Shown here: in pieces, positions 52,435 through 60,715 of the stretch | Position numbering within the stretch: the first letter of the stretch is position 1 | Layout of the letters: each line of letters begins with the position of its first letter | DNA from: Runella limosa DSM 17973 | GTDB taxonomy: Bacteria; Bacteroidota; Bacteroidia; Cytophagales; Spirosomataceae | Assembly (NCBI RefSeq): GCF_000482465.1 | Contig: NZ_KI519420.1 | Span: 1,124,833 to 1,188,832, forward strand | DNA: 64,000 nt | Direction: 5' to 3' | Program-made: the position numbers and the translations under genes | The notes under the pieces: generated by a model | Told to the model about the DNA's origin: nothing | The model's database searches: none | Seen by the model: only the letters and a program-made list of their open reading frames with translations

Positions 52435-53139
52435 ATGAAACACGTTGCTCTTTCCTTTTTCGTCGTCTTGAGTACGGTGGCTTTTGCTCAAAAAAAAACA
52501 AAAAAAGCCGAAGTGGTCACCATTCACACGTCGTTTGGTGATATGGCAGCCATTTTGCATGAGCAGACGCCGCTTCACAAGGCCAATTTTTTGAAATTAG
52601 CCAAAGGACACTTTTACGATAGCTTACTTTTTCACCGAATCATCGAAAATTTTATGATTCAGGGGGGAGATCCTAATTCCAAAAACGCCAAACCAGGCGA
52701 CCGCTTAGGTGGGGGTGGGGGCAATCTGGAGCGAATTCCTGCGGAGTTTCGTCCCGATTTGTTTCATAAAAAAGGGGCGTTGGCAGCCGCAAGGGATAAT
52801 AACCCCGAAAAAAAATCATCGGCCTGCCAGTTCTATATCGTACAGGGAAAAGTATATAACGATGCTGAACTCGATGCACAGTTACGTCGGGCGGTAGGGA
52901 CTCGGCAAGCAACACCTGAGCAGCGAGAAGTGTATAAAACAATAGGCGGTACGCCGCATTTGGATGGAAATTATACGGTTTTTGGGCAAGTGATAAGTGG
53001 GTTGGCGGTGCTCGATAGCATTGCGCATCAACGCCGAGATGGCTCCGATCGACCATTAAAAGATGTACGAATGAGTATGCGCGTGGAGAAAATGAAAAAG
53101 AAAAAAATTGCCAAACGCTACGGTTATCGGTTTGAATAA
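52435..53139 (+). CDS. Secreted cyclophilin-type peptidyl-prolyl isomerase
   Basis: A 234-residue protein with a signal peptide (SFFVVLSTVAFAQ). The cyclophilin fold is recognisable: TSFGDMAAILHEQTPLHKAN, FHRIIENFMIQGGDPNSKNA (catalytic Arg), ALAAARDNNPEKKSSACQFY and YTVFGQVISGLAVLDSI. An insert of 40 or so residues between the conserved blocks (VYNDAELDAQLRRAVGTRQA) is usual in Bacteroidota members. It accelerates proline isomerisation in the periplasm or at the outer membrane. The ATG at 52435 gives the signal peptide; an upstream start would overlap the divergent promoter. Confidence 0.92.
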   Translation: MKHVALSFFVVLSTVAFAQKKTKKAEVVTIHTSFGDMAAILHEQTPLHKANFLKLAKGHFYDSLLFHRIIENFMIQGGDPNSKNAKPGDRLGGGGGNLERIPAEFRPDLFHKKGALAAARDNNPEKKSSACQFYIVQGKVYNDAELDAQLRRAVGTRQATPEQREVYKTIGGTPHLDGNYTVFGQVISGLAVLDSIAHQRRDGSDRPLKDVRMSMRVEKMKKKKIAKRYGYRFE

Positions 53140-53225
53140 GGACTTCCTACCGAGTCATTCGTTTGAAGTTTTCTAAATTGTTGGAAAACTAACTTTCTTT
53201 CGCGTTATTTTCCCGATGGGTTTAC

Positions 53226-53233
53226 TAACTTTG
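53226..53233 (+). promoter_or_regulatory. -7 promoter box for the NtrC-like regulator
   Basis: TAACTTTG, 24 bases before the ATG at 53258. Its position argues for that start over the ATG at 53216. Confidence 0.5.
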
Positions 53234-53257
53234 CCCATTAACTTATTTCTACGACTG

Positions 53258-54421
53258 ATGGCAAAAATCCTGATTGTGGATGACGAGAAAAGTATCCGTG
53301 CTGCCCTGCGTGATATTTTAGAATACGAAGATTATGAGGTTGAAGAGGCCAAAGATGGAGAAGAAGGTCTCTATATGATTCTCAATAATCATTATGATGT
53401 GGCGCTCTGCGATATTAAAATGCCAAAATTGGAAGGACTTGAGGTACTTCTAAAAGCTGGCGAAGCAGGCCGAGCGACTCAATTTATTATGATTTCGGCT
53501 TTTGGTAGTGTTGAAAATGCCGTAGAGGCTACCAAACGTGGTGCGTATGATTTTATTACCAAACCACCTGATTTGAACCGCTTGCTGGTCTCGGTTCGAA
53601 ATGCCATTGAGAAAGCCAAATTGGTCGCAGAAACTGTTGATCTCAGAAAACGTATTTTCAAAATCAACGAAATTGTGGGTGAGTCGGCGCCGATTCGTAA
53701 GGTCAAAGAAACCATTAGCCGTGTCGCACCTACCGAAGCCCGTGTGCTTATTACTGGAGCCAACGGTTCGGGTAAAGAAATGGTAGCCAAGCAAATTCAC
53801 GAGCGGAGCAACCGCGTTAATAAGCCTTTGATTGAGGTAAACTGTGCCGCAATTCCGAGCGAATTGATTGAAAGTGAGCTTTTTGGTTACGAAAAAGGGG
53901 CATTTACGGGTGCAGTCAAACAACGTATCGGTAAGTTTGAACAAGCCGATGGTGGAACGCTCTTCTTGGACGAGATTGGTGATATGAGCTTGTCGGCGCA
54001 GGCCAAAGTGCTGAGAGCGCTGCAAGAAAGTAAAATCACCCGCGTGGGTGGAGATAAAGAAATCAAAATTAATGTTCGGGTGATTGCGGCGACTAACAAA
54101 GACCTCAAACGTGAGATTGCAGAAGGAGGTTTCCGTGAAGACTTGTACCACCGCTTGAACGTCATTCCGATTCACGTACCGCCGTTGTCCGAACGCCGCG
54201 AAGATATTCCGTTGTTGGCCGAAAAATTCTTGTACGATATTTCGCAAGAATATGGTGGTGTGCCCAAAGAAATTATGGAAGATGCCATGACCCACCTAAA
54301 ATCGTTGCCGTGGACGGGTAACGTTCGTGAATTGCGCAACGTCATTGAGCGTTTGGTGATTATGTGTGGAGACGAAATCTTGCTCGAAGACGTCCGTTTG
54401 TATGCAAGCTTTGGAAGTTAG
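53258..54421 (+). CDS. NtrC-like sigma-54 response regulator lacking the C-terminal HTH
   Basis: A 387-residue regulator. The receiver (1-125) has Asp52 (CDIKMPKLEG) as phospho-acceptor and the acidic pair in IVDDEKS. The AAA+ sigma-54 interaction domain (about 145-380) contains the Walker A region GANGSGKEMVAKQIHERSN, the loop GYEKGAFTGA that contacts sigma-54, and the Walker B TLFLDEIGDM. The protein stops at LYASFGS just after the AAA+ lid, so the Fis-type DNA-binding helix-turn-helix found in NtrC is missing. It should activate sigma-54 promoters from solution or with a partner. No kinase gene is adjacent. Confidence 0.9.
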   Translation: MAKILIVDDEKSIRAALRDILEYEDYEVEEAKDGEEGLYMILNNHYDVALCDIKMPKLEGLEVLLKAGEAGRATQFIMISAFGSVENAVEATKRGAYDFITKPPDLNRLLVSVRNAIEKAKLVAETVDLRKRIFKINEIVGESAPIRKVKETISRVAPTEARVLITGANGSGKEMVAKQIHERSNRVNKPLIEVNCAAIPSELIESELFGYEKGAFTGAVKQRIGKFEQADGGTLFLDEIGDMSLSAQAKVLRALQESKITRVGGDKEIKINVRVIAATNKDLKREIAEGGFREDLYHRLNVIPIHVPPLSERREDIPLLAEKFLYDISQEYGGVPKEIMEDAMTHLKSLPWTGNVRELRNVIERLVIMCGDEILLEDVRLYASFGS

Positions 54422-54466
54422 TCTAACTTATTAAACGTTTTTTTAGTAACTGGTGCTTTGGCACAC

Positions 54467-55072
54467 ATGATAATGGAAATCAATTTTTCAAAATCTCCCG
54501 ACGGTTTGGTTCCTGCCGTTGTTCAAGATGAAGAAACGGGGAAAGTACTCATGGTTGGGTATATGAATGCGGAAGCATTGGCTAAAACCGAAGCCGAAAA
54601 AGTAGTCACGTTTTTTAGCCGTTCTAAGCAAAGACTTTGGACCAAAGGTGAAACATCAGGTCATTTTTTACAAGTAAAAACAGTTTTGCTGGATTGCGAC
54701 CAAGACACGATTTTGATAAAAGTGCATCCAATTGGCCCAACTTGCCATACGGGTGCGGATACCTGTTTTTTTGAAAAAAATGAAGGCAAAGCCTCGTTTT
54801 TGAATTACCTACAAAAGCAAATCATTCGCGACCGCAAAAATAATCCCTCGGACGCGTCATATACGAGTAAGCTTTTTGCCCGTGGAGTCAATAAAATTGC
54901 CCAAAAAGTAGGCGAAGAAGCCGTAGAATTGGTGATTGAAGCCAAAGATACTAACGATGACTTGTTTAAAGGTGAAGCGGCCGATTTGTTATTCCATTAC
55001 CTGATTCTTCTCGAACAACGTGGGTTGGATTTAGATGATATTGTGGACGTGTTAAAAACCAGACACAAATAA
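54467..55072 (+). CDS. hisIE: HisIE: phosphoribosyl-AMP cyclohydrolase / phosphoribosyl-ATP diphosphatase
   Basis: A 201-residue bifunctional enzyme for steps two and three of histidine synthesis. The HisI part (about 1-110) has GYMNAEALAKTEAEKVVTFF, FSRSKQRLWTKGETSGHF, the Cys-containing DCDQDT, and GPTCHTGADTCFF, the metal site. The HisE part (about 115-201) has LFARGVNKIAQKVGEEAVEL, EAKDTNDDLFKGEAADLLFH. The start was set at ATG 54467; the in-frame ATG at 54473 is equally possible, while the TTG at 54458 is less likely. No other his gene is nearby, so the pathway is scattered in this genome. Confidence 0.95.
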   Translation: MIMEINFSKSPDGLVPAVVQDEETGKVLMVGYMNAEALAKTEAEKVVTFFSRSKQRLWTKGETSGHFLQVKTVLLDCDQDTILIKVHPIGPTCHTGADTCFFEKNEGKASFLNYLQKQIIRDRKNNPSDASYTSKLFARGVNKIAQKVGEEAVELVIEAKDTNDDLFKGEAADLLFHYLILLEQRGLDLDDIVDVLKTRHK

Positions 55073-55076
55073 AAAC

Positions 55077-55116
55077 AATACGTGAATCAGGGTATGAGTA
55101 TCCTGATTCACGTATT
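55077..55116. terminator. Terminator between hisIE and pcrA
   Basis: 15-bp stem AATACGTGAATCAGG (55077-55091) and CCTGATTCACGTATT (55102-55116). On the minus strand it is followed by GTTTTTATTTG, so it ends pcrA, whose stop is at 55118. Confidence 0.8.
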
Positions 55117-55117
55117 G

Positions 55118-57442
55118 CTACCGTAAAATTCTTAGCTTCGCAAAACTCAGTAAGAGGGTTTTTTCTCCTGTTGTATCAAAATGAATGATGGCTTTGCGGT
55201 CGGTGCCGTTGACGTCCATTTTCTTTACCGTTCCTTTCCCAAATTTAGGGTGCTCTACACGATTCCCTTCTTCCAGACTTGAGGTATCACTTGCCACAAA
55301 AGGCTCACTTGCGCCGTTGGTCGGTGGGGGAGGAGTGGGTACTTTGGGGCTGGATACTCCAGCTGAACTTTTAACCGTTTCGGTCGTTCCTTTGGGAGTT
55401 TGAGAAGTTCGGTTGGTTATCTGACGAATAAAATTATTTGCTGATGGTTCTGCGTTGTTACGGTAGTCGTCCATGCCTCCCGAACGGCGCCCTTTGGCCA
55501 TCATCAAAAAGCGCTGGTCAACTTCAAACAAAAAGCGGCTAGGTTCGCACATGTTGAGGCGACCCCAGTTGTAGCGACTTTCGGCGTACGAAAACGTCAG
55601 TTTGGTTTCGGCACGGGTAATGGCTACGTAAAACAACCGCCGCTCTTCTTCCAAATCTTCCCGTTTTTCGAGCATCATTTGGCTCGGAAACAGTCCTTCC
55701 TCCAGCCCGACCACATACACATTTTTAAATTCTAGCCCTTTCGCGCCGTGAATCGTCATCAACGTCACGCGGTCGGTATCGCCATCGTCGTCAGTTTCGT
55801 CGGCGGTGGTCAAAAGGGATACTGTTTGCAAGAACGAACTTAACGTTTTGTCTTCGTTATCGGCATTATCTACAAACTCCTTGATGGCATTGAGCAATTC
55901 TTGCACGTTTTCGTAGCGGCTCAAGCCTTCTACGGTTTTGTCTTCGTACAACTCCCGCAAAATCCCCGACGTTTTAGCTACGTGAGAGGCCACGGTATAG
56001 GCGTCTTTGCCTTCTTCCAATAATATCTTGAAACTCTTAATCAACGTCGCAAAGCTCTCAATGGGCAACGTAGCACGCCCCGCCACGTAGCGTGAGATAT
56101 TAGAAACTACTTCCCAAATCGGCACGCGGTGTTCGGCGGCTGAAACGGAAATTTTGGCCACTGTGGTGTCGCCAATACCGCGTTTGGGAAGGTTGATGAT
56201 TCGCTTAAAGGCTTCCTCGTCGTTTTGGTTCACGATAAAACGCAAGTATGCCAGCAAGTCCTTGATTTCTTTGCGTTGGTAAAACGACAATCCCCCAATG
56301 ATTCGGTACTTGATATTAAGGCGGCGGAGGGCTTCTTCAAACGCCCGTGATTGGGCATTGGTACGGTACAAAATCGCGAAGTCGGTGTTGCGTAAGCCTT
56401 TGTTTACTTTTTCTTCAAAAATCGCGGTTGCAATCAGTCGCCCCTCTTCGTTGTCCGAACTAGCTTTGACCACGTCAATCAATACGCCTTCGTCGTTGGT
56501 GGTAAAGACGTTCTTTTTGAACTGCGCTTTATTTCTGGCAATCACCGAGTTAGCCGCGTTCACAATCGTTTGGGTCGAACGGTAATTTTGTTCCAATTTC
56601 ACTACCCGTACTTCGGGAAAATCACGTTCAAAATTGAGAATATTCTGAATATTGGCCCCACGGAACGCGTAGATACTTTGCGCGTCGTCGCCCACCACGG
56701 CAATGTTCCGATGCACCGCCGATAACTTTTTGGTAATCAGGTACTGCGCCACGTTGGTATCCTGAAACTCATCGACCATCACGTACTGAAATTTGTGCTG
56801 GTACTTGTTCAAAACTTCAGGAAAATCGCGGAATAGCACGTTGGTATTAAACAACAAATCGTCGAAATCCATGGCATTGGCCTGAAAACAACGCGTTGCG
56901 TAGGCTTTGTACAAACGTCCGATTTCGGGGAGCTTGGCCGCTTCGTCGTCGGCTCTAAACAAAGGGTTTGCCAAATAATCATCCGCCGAAATCAGGTTGT
57001 TTTTTGCTCCCGAAATACGGTTAAAAACGACGTTGGCCTTGTACGTTTTATCGTCAAGGTTAAGCTCTTTGACAATGCTCTTAATCAACGATTTCGAGTC
57101 GTCGGTATCATAAATGGAGAAGTCGGAAGTATAGCCCAAAAAACGCGCCTCAATGCGGAGAATTTTGGCAAATACCGCGTGGAAGGTACCCATCCAGATA
57201 TTACGGGCTTCGTACCCAACCACTTTTTCGATACGCGCCCGCATCTCTCCTGCGGCTTTATTGGTAAATGTCAACGACAAAATCCGAAACGGATCCACGC
57301 CATTTTCTATCAAATGGGCAATTCTGAAGGTCAGCACTCGTGTCTTACCCGAACCCGCTCCCGCAATAATCATCAACGGCCCAGGGCCATGCGTTACGGC
57401 TTGCGCTTGGGGTTCGTTGAGGCCACTTAAATAATCAATCAT
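55118..57442 (-). CDS. pcrA: UvrD/PcrA-type DNA helicase
   Basis: A 774-residue superfamily 1 helicase. Motif I AGAGSGKTRVLTFRIAHLI, motif Ia LTFTNKAAGEMRARI, motif II DEFQDTNVAQY, motif III VGDDAQSIYAFRGA, motif IV VKLEQNYRSTQTIVNAAN, motif V MTIHGAKGLEFKNVYVVGL and motif VI VAITRAETKL are all present. The last 120 residues are a low-complexity linker and a small C-terminal domain (HPKFGKGTVKKMDVNGTD) that in PcrA contacts RNA polymerase. It unwinds DNA in excision repair and replication; whether it is called UvrD or PcrA is conventional. A -7 box lies 25 bases upstream. Confidence 0.95.
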   Translation of the reverse strand: MIDYLSGLNEPQAQAVTHGPGPLMIIAGAGSGKTRVLTFRIAHLIENGVDPFRILSLTFTNKAAGEMRARIEKVVGYEARNIWMGTFHAVFAKILRIEARFLGYTSDFSIYDTDDSKSLIKSIVKELNLDDKTYKANVVFNRISGAKNNLISADDYLANPLFRADDEAAKLPEIGRLYKAYATRCFQANAMDFDDLLFNTNVLFRDFPEVLNKYQHKFQYVMVDEFQDTNVAQYLITKKLSAVHRNIAVVGDDAQSIYAFRGANIQNILNFERDFPEVRVVKLEQNYRSTQTIVNAANSVIARNKAQFKKNVFTTNDEGVLIDVVKASSDNEEGRLIATAIFEEKVNKGLRNTDFAILYRTNAQSRAFEEALRRLNIKYRIIGGLSFYQRKEIKDLLAYLRFIVNQNDEEAFKRIINLPKRGIGDTTVAKISVSAAEHRVPIWEVVSNISRYVAGRATLPIESFATLIKSFKILLEEGKDAYTVASHVAKTSGILRELYEDKTVEGLSRYENVQELLNAIKEFVDNADNEDKTLSSFLQTVSLLTTADETDDDGDTDRVTLMTIHGAKGLEFKNVYVVGLEEGLFPSQMMLEKREDLEEERRLFYVAITRAETKLTFSYAESRYNWGRLNMCEPSRFLFEVDQRFLMMAKGRRSGGMDDYRNNAEPSANNFIRQITNRTSQTPKGTTETVKSSAGVSSPKVPTPPPPTNGASEPFVASDTSSLEEGNRVEHPKFGKGTVKKMDVNGTDRKAIIHFDTTGEKTLLLSFAKLRILR

Positions 57443-57466
57443 CTACGTCATTTTTTAACACTACCA

Positions 57467-57474
57467 CAAAGTTA
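57467..57474 (-). promoter_or_regulatory. -7 promoter box for pcrA
   Basis: TAACTTTG on the minus strand, 25 bases before the ATG at 57442. Confidence 0.45.
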
Positions 57475-57524
57475 GGGGAAAAGTTTGGGAGTCACCCACA
57501 AATCAATAACTACTATCGCCTCCG

Positions 57525-57553
57525 CGAGCGCGATAGCGGGAGTGTATCGCTCG
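57525..57553. repeat. Imperfect GC-rich palindrome (REP-like)
   Basis: CGAGCG-CGATA (57525-57535) pairs with TATCG-CTCG (57545-57553), with a GC bulge and a GCGGGAGTG loop. It shares CGATAGCG and GGGA words with the palindrome at 58551-58583. With the MITE-like copy B it fills the gene-free region 57443-57838. Confidence 0.5.
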
Positions 57554-57629
57554 TGCTGACAGGGATGTAACTTAATCATCTGGGAATATTCTTACTTTTA
57601 GCAAGAAATCGCTTCTTTTAATGCATTAG

Positions 57630-57799
57630 CCAGGTTGAACGCATTAAAATATAGAGCGGCTATTGATGCTCCAGAGGAGCTACATCTTAGTAGAAAAATG
57701 AATCAAATCCCCTCAAATCCCCATTGGGATGGCCTTCCCTCTTTTTTTCTACTAAGATTTAGCCTCGCTGAGGCTACTTTTTTAATGCGTTTAACTTGG
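57630..57799. repeat. MITE-like element, copy B (170 bp)
   Basis: The reverse complement of this stretch matches copy A (22400-22630) almost throughout, from the ends through the small palindromes AGCCTCGCTGAGGCT and GCTCCAGAGGAGC. The centre differs: copy B has a short G/T-rich segment where copy A has a 27-bp palindrome. Ends are CCAGGTTGAACGCATTAAAA and, reading inward from the other side, CCAAGTTAAACGCATTAAAA. It codes for nothing, though an open frame (57635 on) runs through it into the next gene. Confidence 0.8.
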
Positions 57800-57838
57800 A
57801 GATTAGCAGAGGAACAGGAAAAACCCGATTTAATCAGT

Positions 57839-58363
57839 ATGAAAAGTTTAAGAAGATGCCTTTGGTTTGCACTTTTTTTTCACCTGACGTCCTTAATTGT
57901 TAGGAGTCAGGTGAAGGTAGCTTCATTTGATGAGTTTGCAGATTTTAAAGGTATTGGTTTATCTGGTTATCTAAGTTTACATGTTTCAGATAATCATAAA
58001 GGGTTGGATACTTTATGCTTGAGAACTTGCCTATTTATAAAGTTCAGGATTAGTAAAGAAGGTGAAATAATCAATATCTCAAGTAACGTAGGCGCTCCTC
58101 CAGTCGTTGTTGAGGGTTTTAAACGTGCGCTATTATCTACCAATGGTCGTTGGTCTCCTCATATGGTAAACGGGACTCCCATTGATAGTCCTTATTTTTT
58201 GCTTCCGATATACATTCATTTAAGGGCTTGCAAAGACGAGCAATCGAAACAAGATAGTTTCTTTAAGAATTTTACGAATAGCTATGAGTTTGACGATAAA
58301 ACTACGCTTGAAAACGAGTTGTGTATTTTTTTAAAACCTGCTATGCTTGTAGCGCTTCATTAG
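57839..58363 (+). CDS. Secreted protein with a TonB-C-like domain
   Basis: A 174-residue protein. The ATG at 57839 gives a hydrophobic N-terminal segment (CLWFALFFHLTSLIVRSQ) consistent with a signal peptide; the frame extends upstream only through the MITE-like repeat. The region about 60-135 (CLFIKFRISKEGEIINISSN, RALLSTNGRWSPHMVNGTPI, PYFLLPIYIHLRA) follows the strand-helix-strand pattern of TonB C-terminal domains: a G-x-I stretch, a Trp-Pro, and a final hydrophobic strand. It has no membrane anchor and proline arm of true TonB. The function is not known, and this is the weakest named domain in the window. Confidence 0.5.
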   Translation: MKSLRRCLWFALFFHLTSLIVRSQVKVASFDEFADFKGIGLSGYLSLHVSDNHKGLDTLCLRTCLFIKFRISKEGEIINISSNVGAPPVVVEGFKRALLSTNGRWSPHMVNGTPIDSPYFLLPIYIHLRACKDEQSKQDSFFKNFTNSYEFDDKTTLENELCIFLKPAMLVALH

Positions 58364-58589
58364 CTATTATAACATTTTATATTCGGATGATATTCACCAA
58401 GCAAGTACATAACAGCTTGATAACCTAAGTGTTGACGCAGAACTGACAAGATACGTGAATAATGAAAGGGGCATTTTTTGATAATTTTCAACAAACCTGC
58501 TTTAACAGGGGCAGTTGTGGGAGACGCAACTCCTAACTTAAGAAGAATTTTCGATAGCGCGAGTGGGACACTCGCGCCATCGACTGCCA
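58364..58589. other. Spacer before recG with a GC-rich palindrome and a doubtful ORF
   Basis: The spacer between the converging genes at 58363 and 58590. The palindrome at 58551-58583 (stem TCGAT-A-GCGCGAGTG and its partner with one mismatch, loop GGA) could end recG transcription. A minus-strand open frame of 76 codons from the ATG at 58590 overlaps the recG stop, but its start lies in the palindrome and its sequence looks like no known family, so it is not called a gene. Confidence 0.4.
58551..58583. repeat. GC-rich imperfect palindrome after recG
   Basis: 15-bp stem with one A/C mismatch and a GGA loop, sharing words with 57525-57553. Possible member of a small REP-like family. Confidence 0.6.
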
Positions 58590-60698
58590 TCAACTAATTC
58601 GACTCCAGTTGGTTTCCTCCTTCCTAAGCGAGTCGATGTGGGAACGAATGGGCTCGTTTTTGGGGAGTATCAAGTCGGGGTCTTCTTGCAAAATCTCGTC
58701 GGCAGCTTCGCGGGCGGCTTTTAATACGGCTCCGTCTTTGGCCAAATCGGCCAACAACAAATCCATCAAACCACTTTGCTGCGTACCCGTAAGGTCGCCT
58801 GGGCCGCGTAATTTTAAGTCCACGTCGGCAATGTCGAAACCGTTGTTAGTAGCACAGAGCGTATCAATCCGAATGCGGGTATCTTTGCTGAGTTTCACAC
58901 CCGTCATCAAATAGCAATAACTCTGCTCGGCTCCCCGCCCAACGCGCCCCCGCAACTGGTGCAACTGCGACAGGCCAAAGCGCTCGGCACTTTCGATGAC
59001 CATCACCGACGCGTTCGGGACGTTTACCCCTACTTCAATCACCGTCGTAGCCACCATGATTTGCGTTTCACCTTTCACAAAGCGCTGCATTTCAAAGTCT
59101 TTTTCGTACGGAAACAGCTTGCCGTGTACCATGCTAATGTGGTACTCAGGGAAAGTGCGTTGAATACTTTCGTAGCCTTCCATGAGGTTGTTGTAATCCA
59201 GCTTTTCGGATTCTTCGATCAACGGATACACAATATACACTTGGCGGCCTTTACGGATTTCCTCTTTTACCCGTCCAAACATAGCGAGGCGTTTTGTCTC
59301 AAAATAATGAACCGTCTCAATGGGCTTACGCCCTGCGGGTAGCTCGTCGATGATACTCAGATCCAAATCCCCGTAAAGCGTCATGGCCAACGTACGCGGA
59401 ATTGGCGTGGCGGTCATGACCAAAATGTGCGGGTGAATGGTTTCGTTTTTAGCCCACATCTTGGCGCGTTGTGCTACCCCAAAACGGTGCTGTTCGTCGA
59501 TGATACACAGCCCCAAGTTTTTGAACTGTACCGTATCTTCCAACAACGCATGGGTACCAACTGCAATATGGATGCTGCCATCTTGCAAGCCTGGCAACAC
59601 GATTTTACGACCTTTTTTAGTGGTAGAACCCGTCAAAAGCGAAATGTTTATCCCTAACGCATCACAAAAAGGCTTTAAACCACGGTAATGCTGGTCGGCC
59701 AAAATTTCGGTGGGAGCCATGAGGCAGGCTTGCGCACCGTTGTCGATGGCCATCAACATCGAAATAAACGCCACAATCGTTTTACCGCTCCCCACGTCCC
59801 CTTGCAAAAGGCGATTCATCTGCTTGCCCGACTTAAAATCGTCGTGGATTTCGCGGAGAACTCGTTTTTGGGCGTTGGTTAGCCCGAAAGGCAGGTGGTG
59901 CTGATAAAAGGTTTTTAGCATATCAAGGTTGCCAAAAACCTGCCCAGGGTACTCGCGTTTTTGCAGAAGTTTATTTTTGAGCAACCGCAATTGGTTGTAA
60001 AACAATTCCTCAAACTTCAATCGGCGCAGAGCCTGCGTGAGCGCGTATTGGCTATCGGGCAGATGAATCCCCCACATGGCCTCGGCTTTGGGCAAAAGTC
60101 GAAATTTTTGCACCAACTCTTGCGGCAGGGTTTCGCGAAAATGCGGCGTGGCTTGTTCTAGCAAACTCCGCATGATTTTGCTCAAAAACCGACTATCGAG
60201 GTATTTCTTACGGAGTGTCTCCGTTAGGTTATAAACGGGCTGAAAATAGCCACCTCCTTCGTTTTCGGGGTTGATGGTTTCAAGATCGGGATGGCTAAAA
60301 TTAAAGCGCTGCCCAAACCGCTGCGGTTTACCGTACGCGATGTATTCGCTCCCTTCTTTGAGGTGCTTGAGGTGCCAGTCAATGCTTTGGAAAAAGACAA
60401 ACTCCACGAGGCCCGTCCCGTCCGTAAACTCAACGGTAAGCCTTCGTTTGTGGCCTTCTCCTATCACCGTCATGCTACGAATACGGCCTTTGAGCTGCGC
60501 AGCCGACATCGTATCATTCAGCTCGCTAATGCGCTGAAACGACGTTCTGTCCTCGTGGCGAAACGGATAATACTGAACTAAATCGCCAAACGTAAATAGT
60601 TTGAGTTCTTTGTTGAGCGTAGCCGCACGCGTAGGCCCGACTCCTTTCAAGAACTCAATTTTGGTATCGAAAAACTGGGTATTGGTTCGTTGACTCAT
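58590..60698 (-). CDS. recG: ATP-dependent DNA helicase RecG
   Basis: A 702-residue helicase that remodels stalled replication forks. The wedge (OB) domain is in the first 180 residues (IEFLKGVGPTRAATLNKELK, FYPFRHEDRTSFQRI-like region). The helicase part has Walker A QGDVGSGKTIVAF, the DEQH-type motif II IIDEQHRFGVAQRAKM, MTATPIPRTLAMTLYGDLDL, and VIEVGVNVPNASVMVIESAE, LSQLHQLRGRVGRGAEQSYC near the end, the classical RecG signatures. It ends with a helical tail. Length is typical for RecG. Confidence 0.96.
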   Translation of the reverse strand: MSQRTNTQFFDTKIEFLKGVGPTRAATLNKELKLFTFGDLVQYYPFRHEDRTSFQRISELNDTMSAAQLKGRIRSMTVIGEGHKRRLTVEFTDGTGLVEFVFFQSIDWHLKHLKEGSEYIAYGKPQRFGQRFNFSHPDLETINPENEGGGYFQPVYNLTETLRKKYLDSRFLSKIMRSLLEQATPHFRETLPQELVQKFRLLPKAEAMWGIHLPDSQYALTQALRRLKFEELFYNQLRLLKNKLLQKREYPGQVFGNLDMLKTFYQHHLPFGLTNAQKRVLREIHDDFKSGKQMNRLLQGDVGSGKTIVAFISMLMAIDNGAQACLMAPTEILADQHYRGLKPFCDALGINISLLTGSTTKKGRKIVLPGLQDGSIHIAVGTHALLEDTVQFKNLGLCIIDEQHRFGVAQRAKMWAKNETIHPHILVMTATPIPRTLAMTLYGDLDLSIIDELPAGRKPIETVHYFETKRLAMFGRVKEEIRKGRQVYIVYPLIEESEKLDYNNLMEGYESIQRTFPEYHISMVHGKLFPYEKDFEMQRFVKGETQIMVATTVIEVGVNVPNASVMVIESAERFGLSQLHQLRGRVGRGAEQSYCYLMTGVKLSKDTRIRIDTLCATNNGFDIADVDLKLRGPGDLTGTQQSGLMDLLLADLAKDGAVLKAAREAADEILQEDPDLILPKNEPIRSHIDSLRKEETNWSRIS

Positions 60699-60715
60699 AA
60701 GTGCAAACGCACGTT

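Noticed and set aside
53450..54295. 281-codon antisense frame within the NtrC-like gene
   Set aside because: Its sequence is rich in Phe, Asn and Arg, as expected from reading the reverse strand; the sense gene has complete domain motifs.
58360..58593. 76-codon minus-strand open frame overlapping the recG stop
   Set aside because: Its first codons consist of the GC-rich palindrome, it matches no family I know, and it converges on the neighbouring gene; the TGATG overlap with recG is suggestive but not enough.
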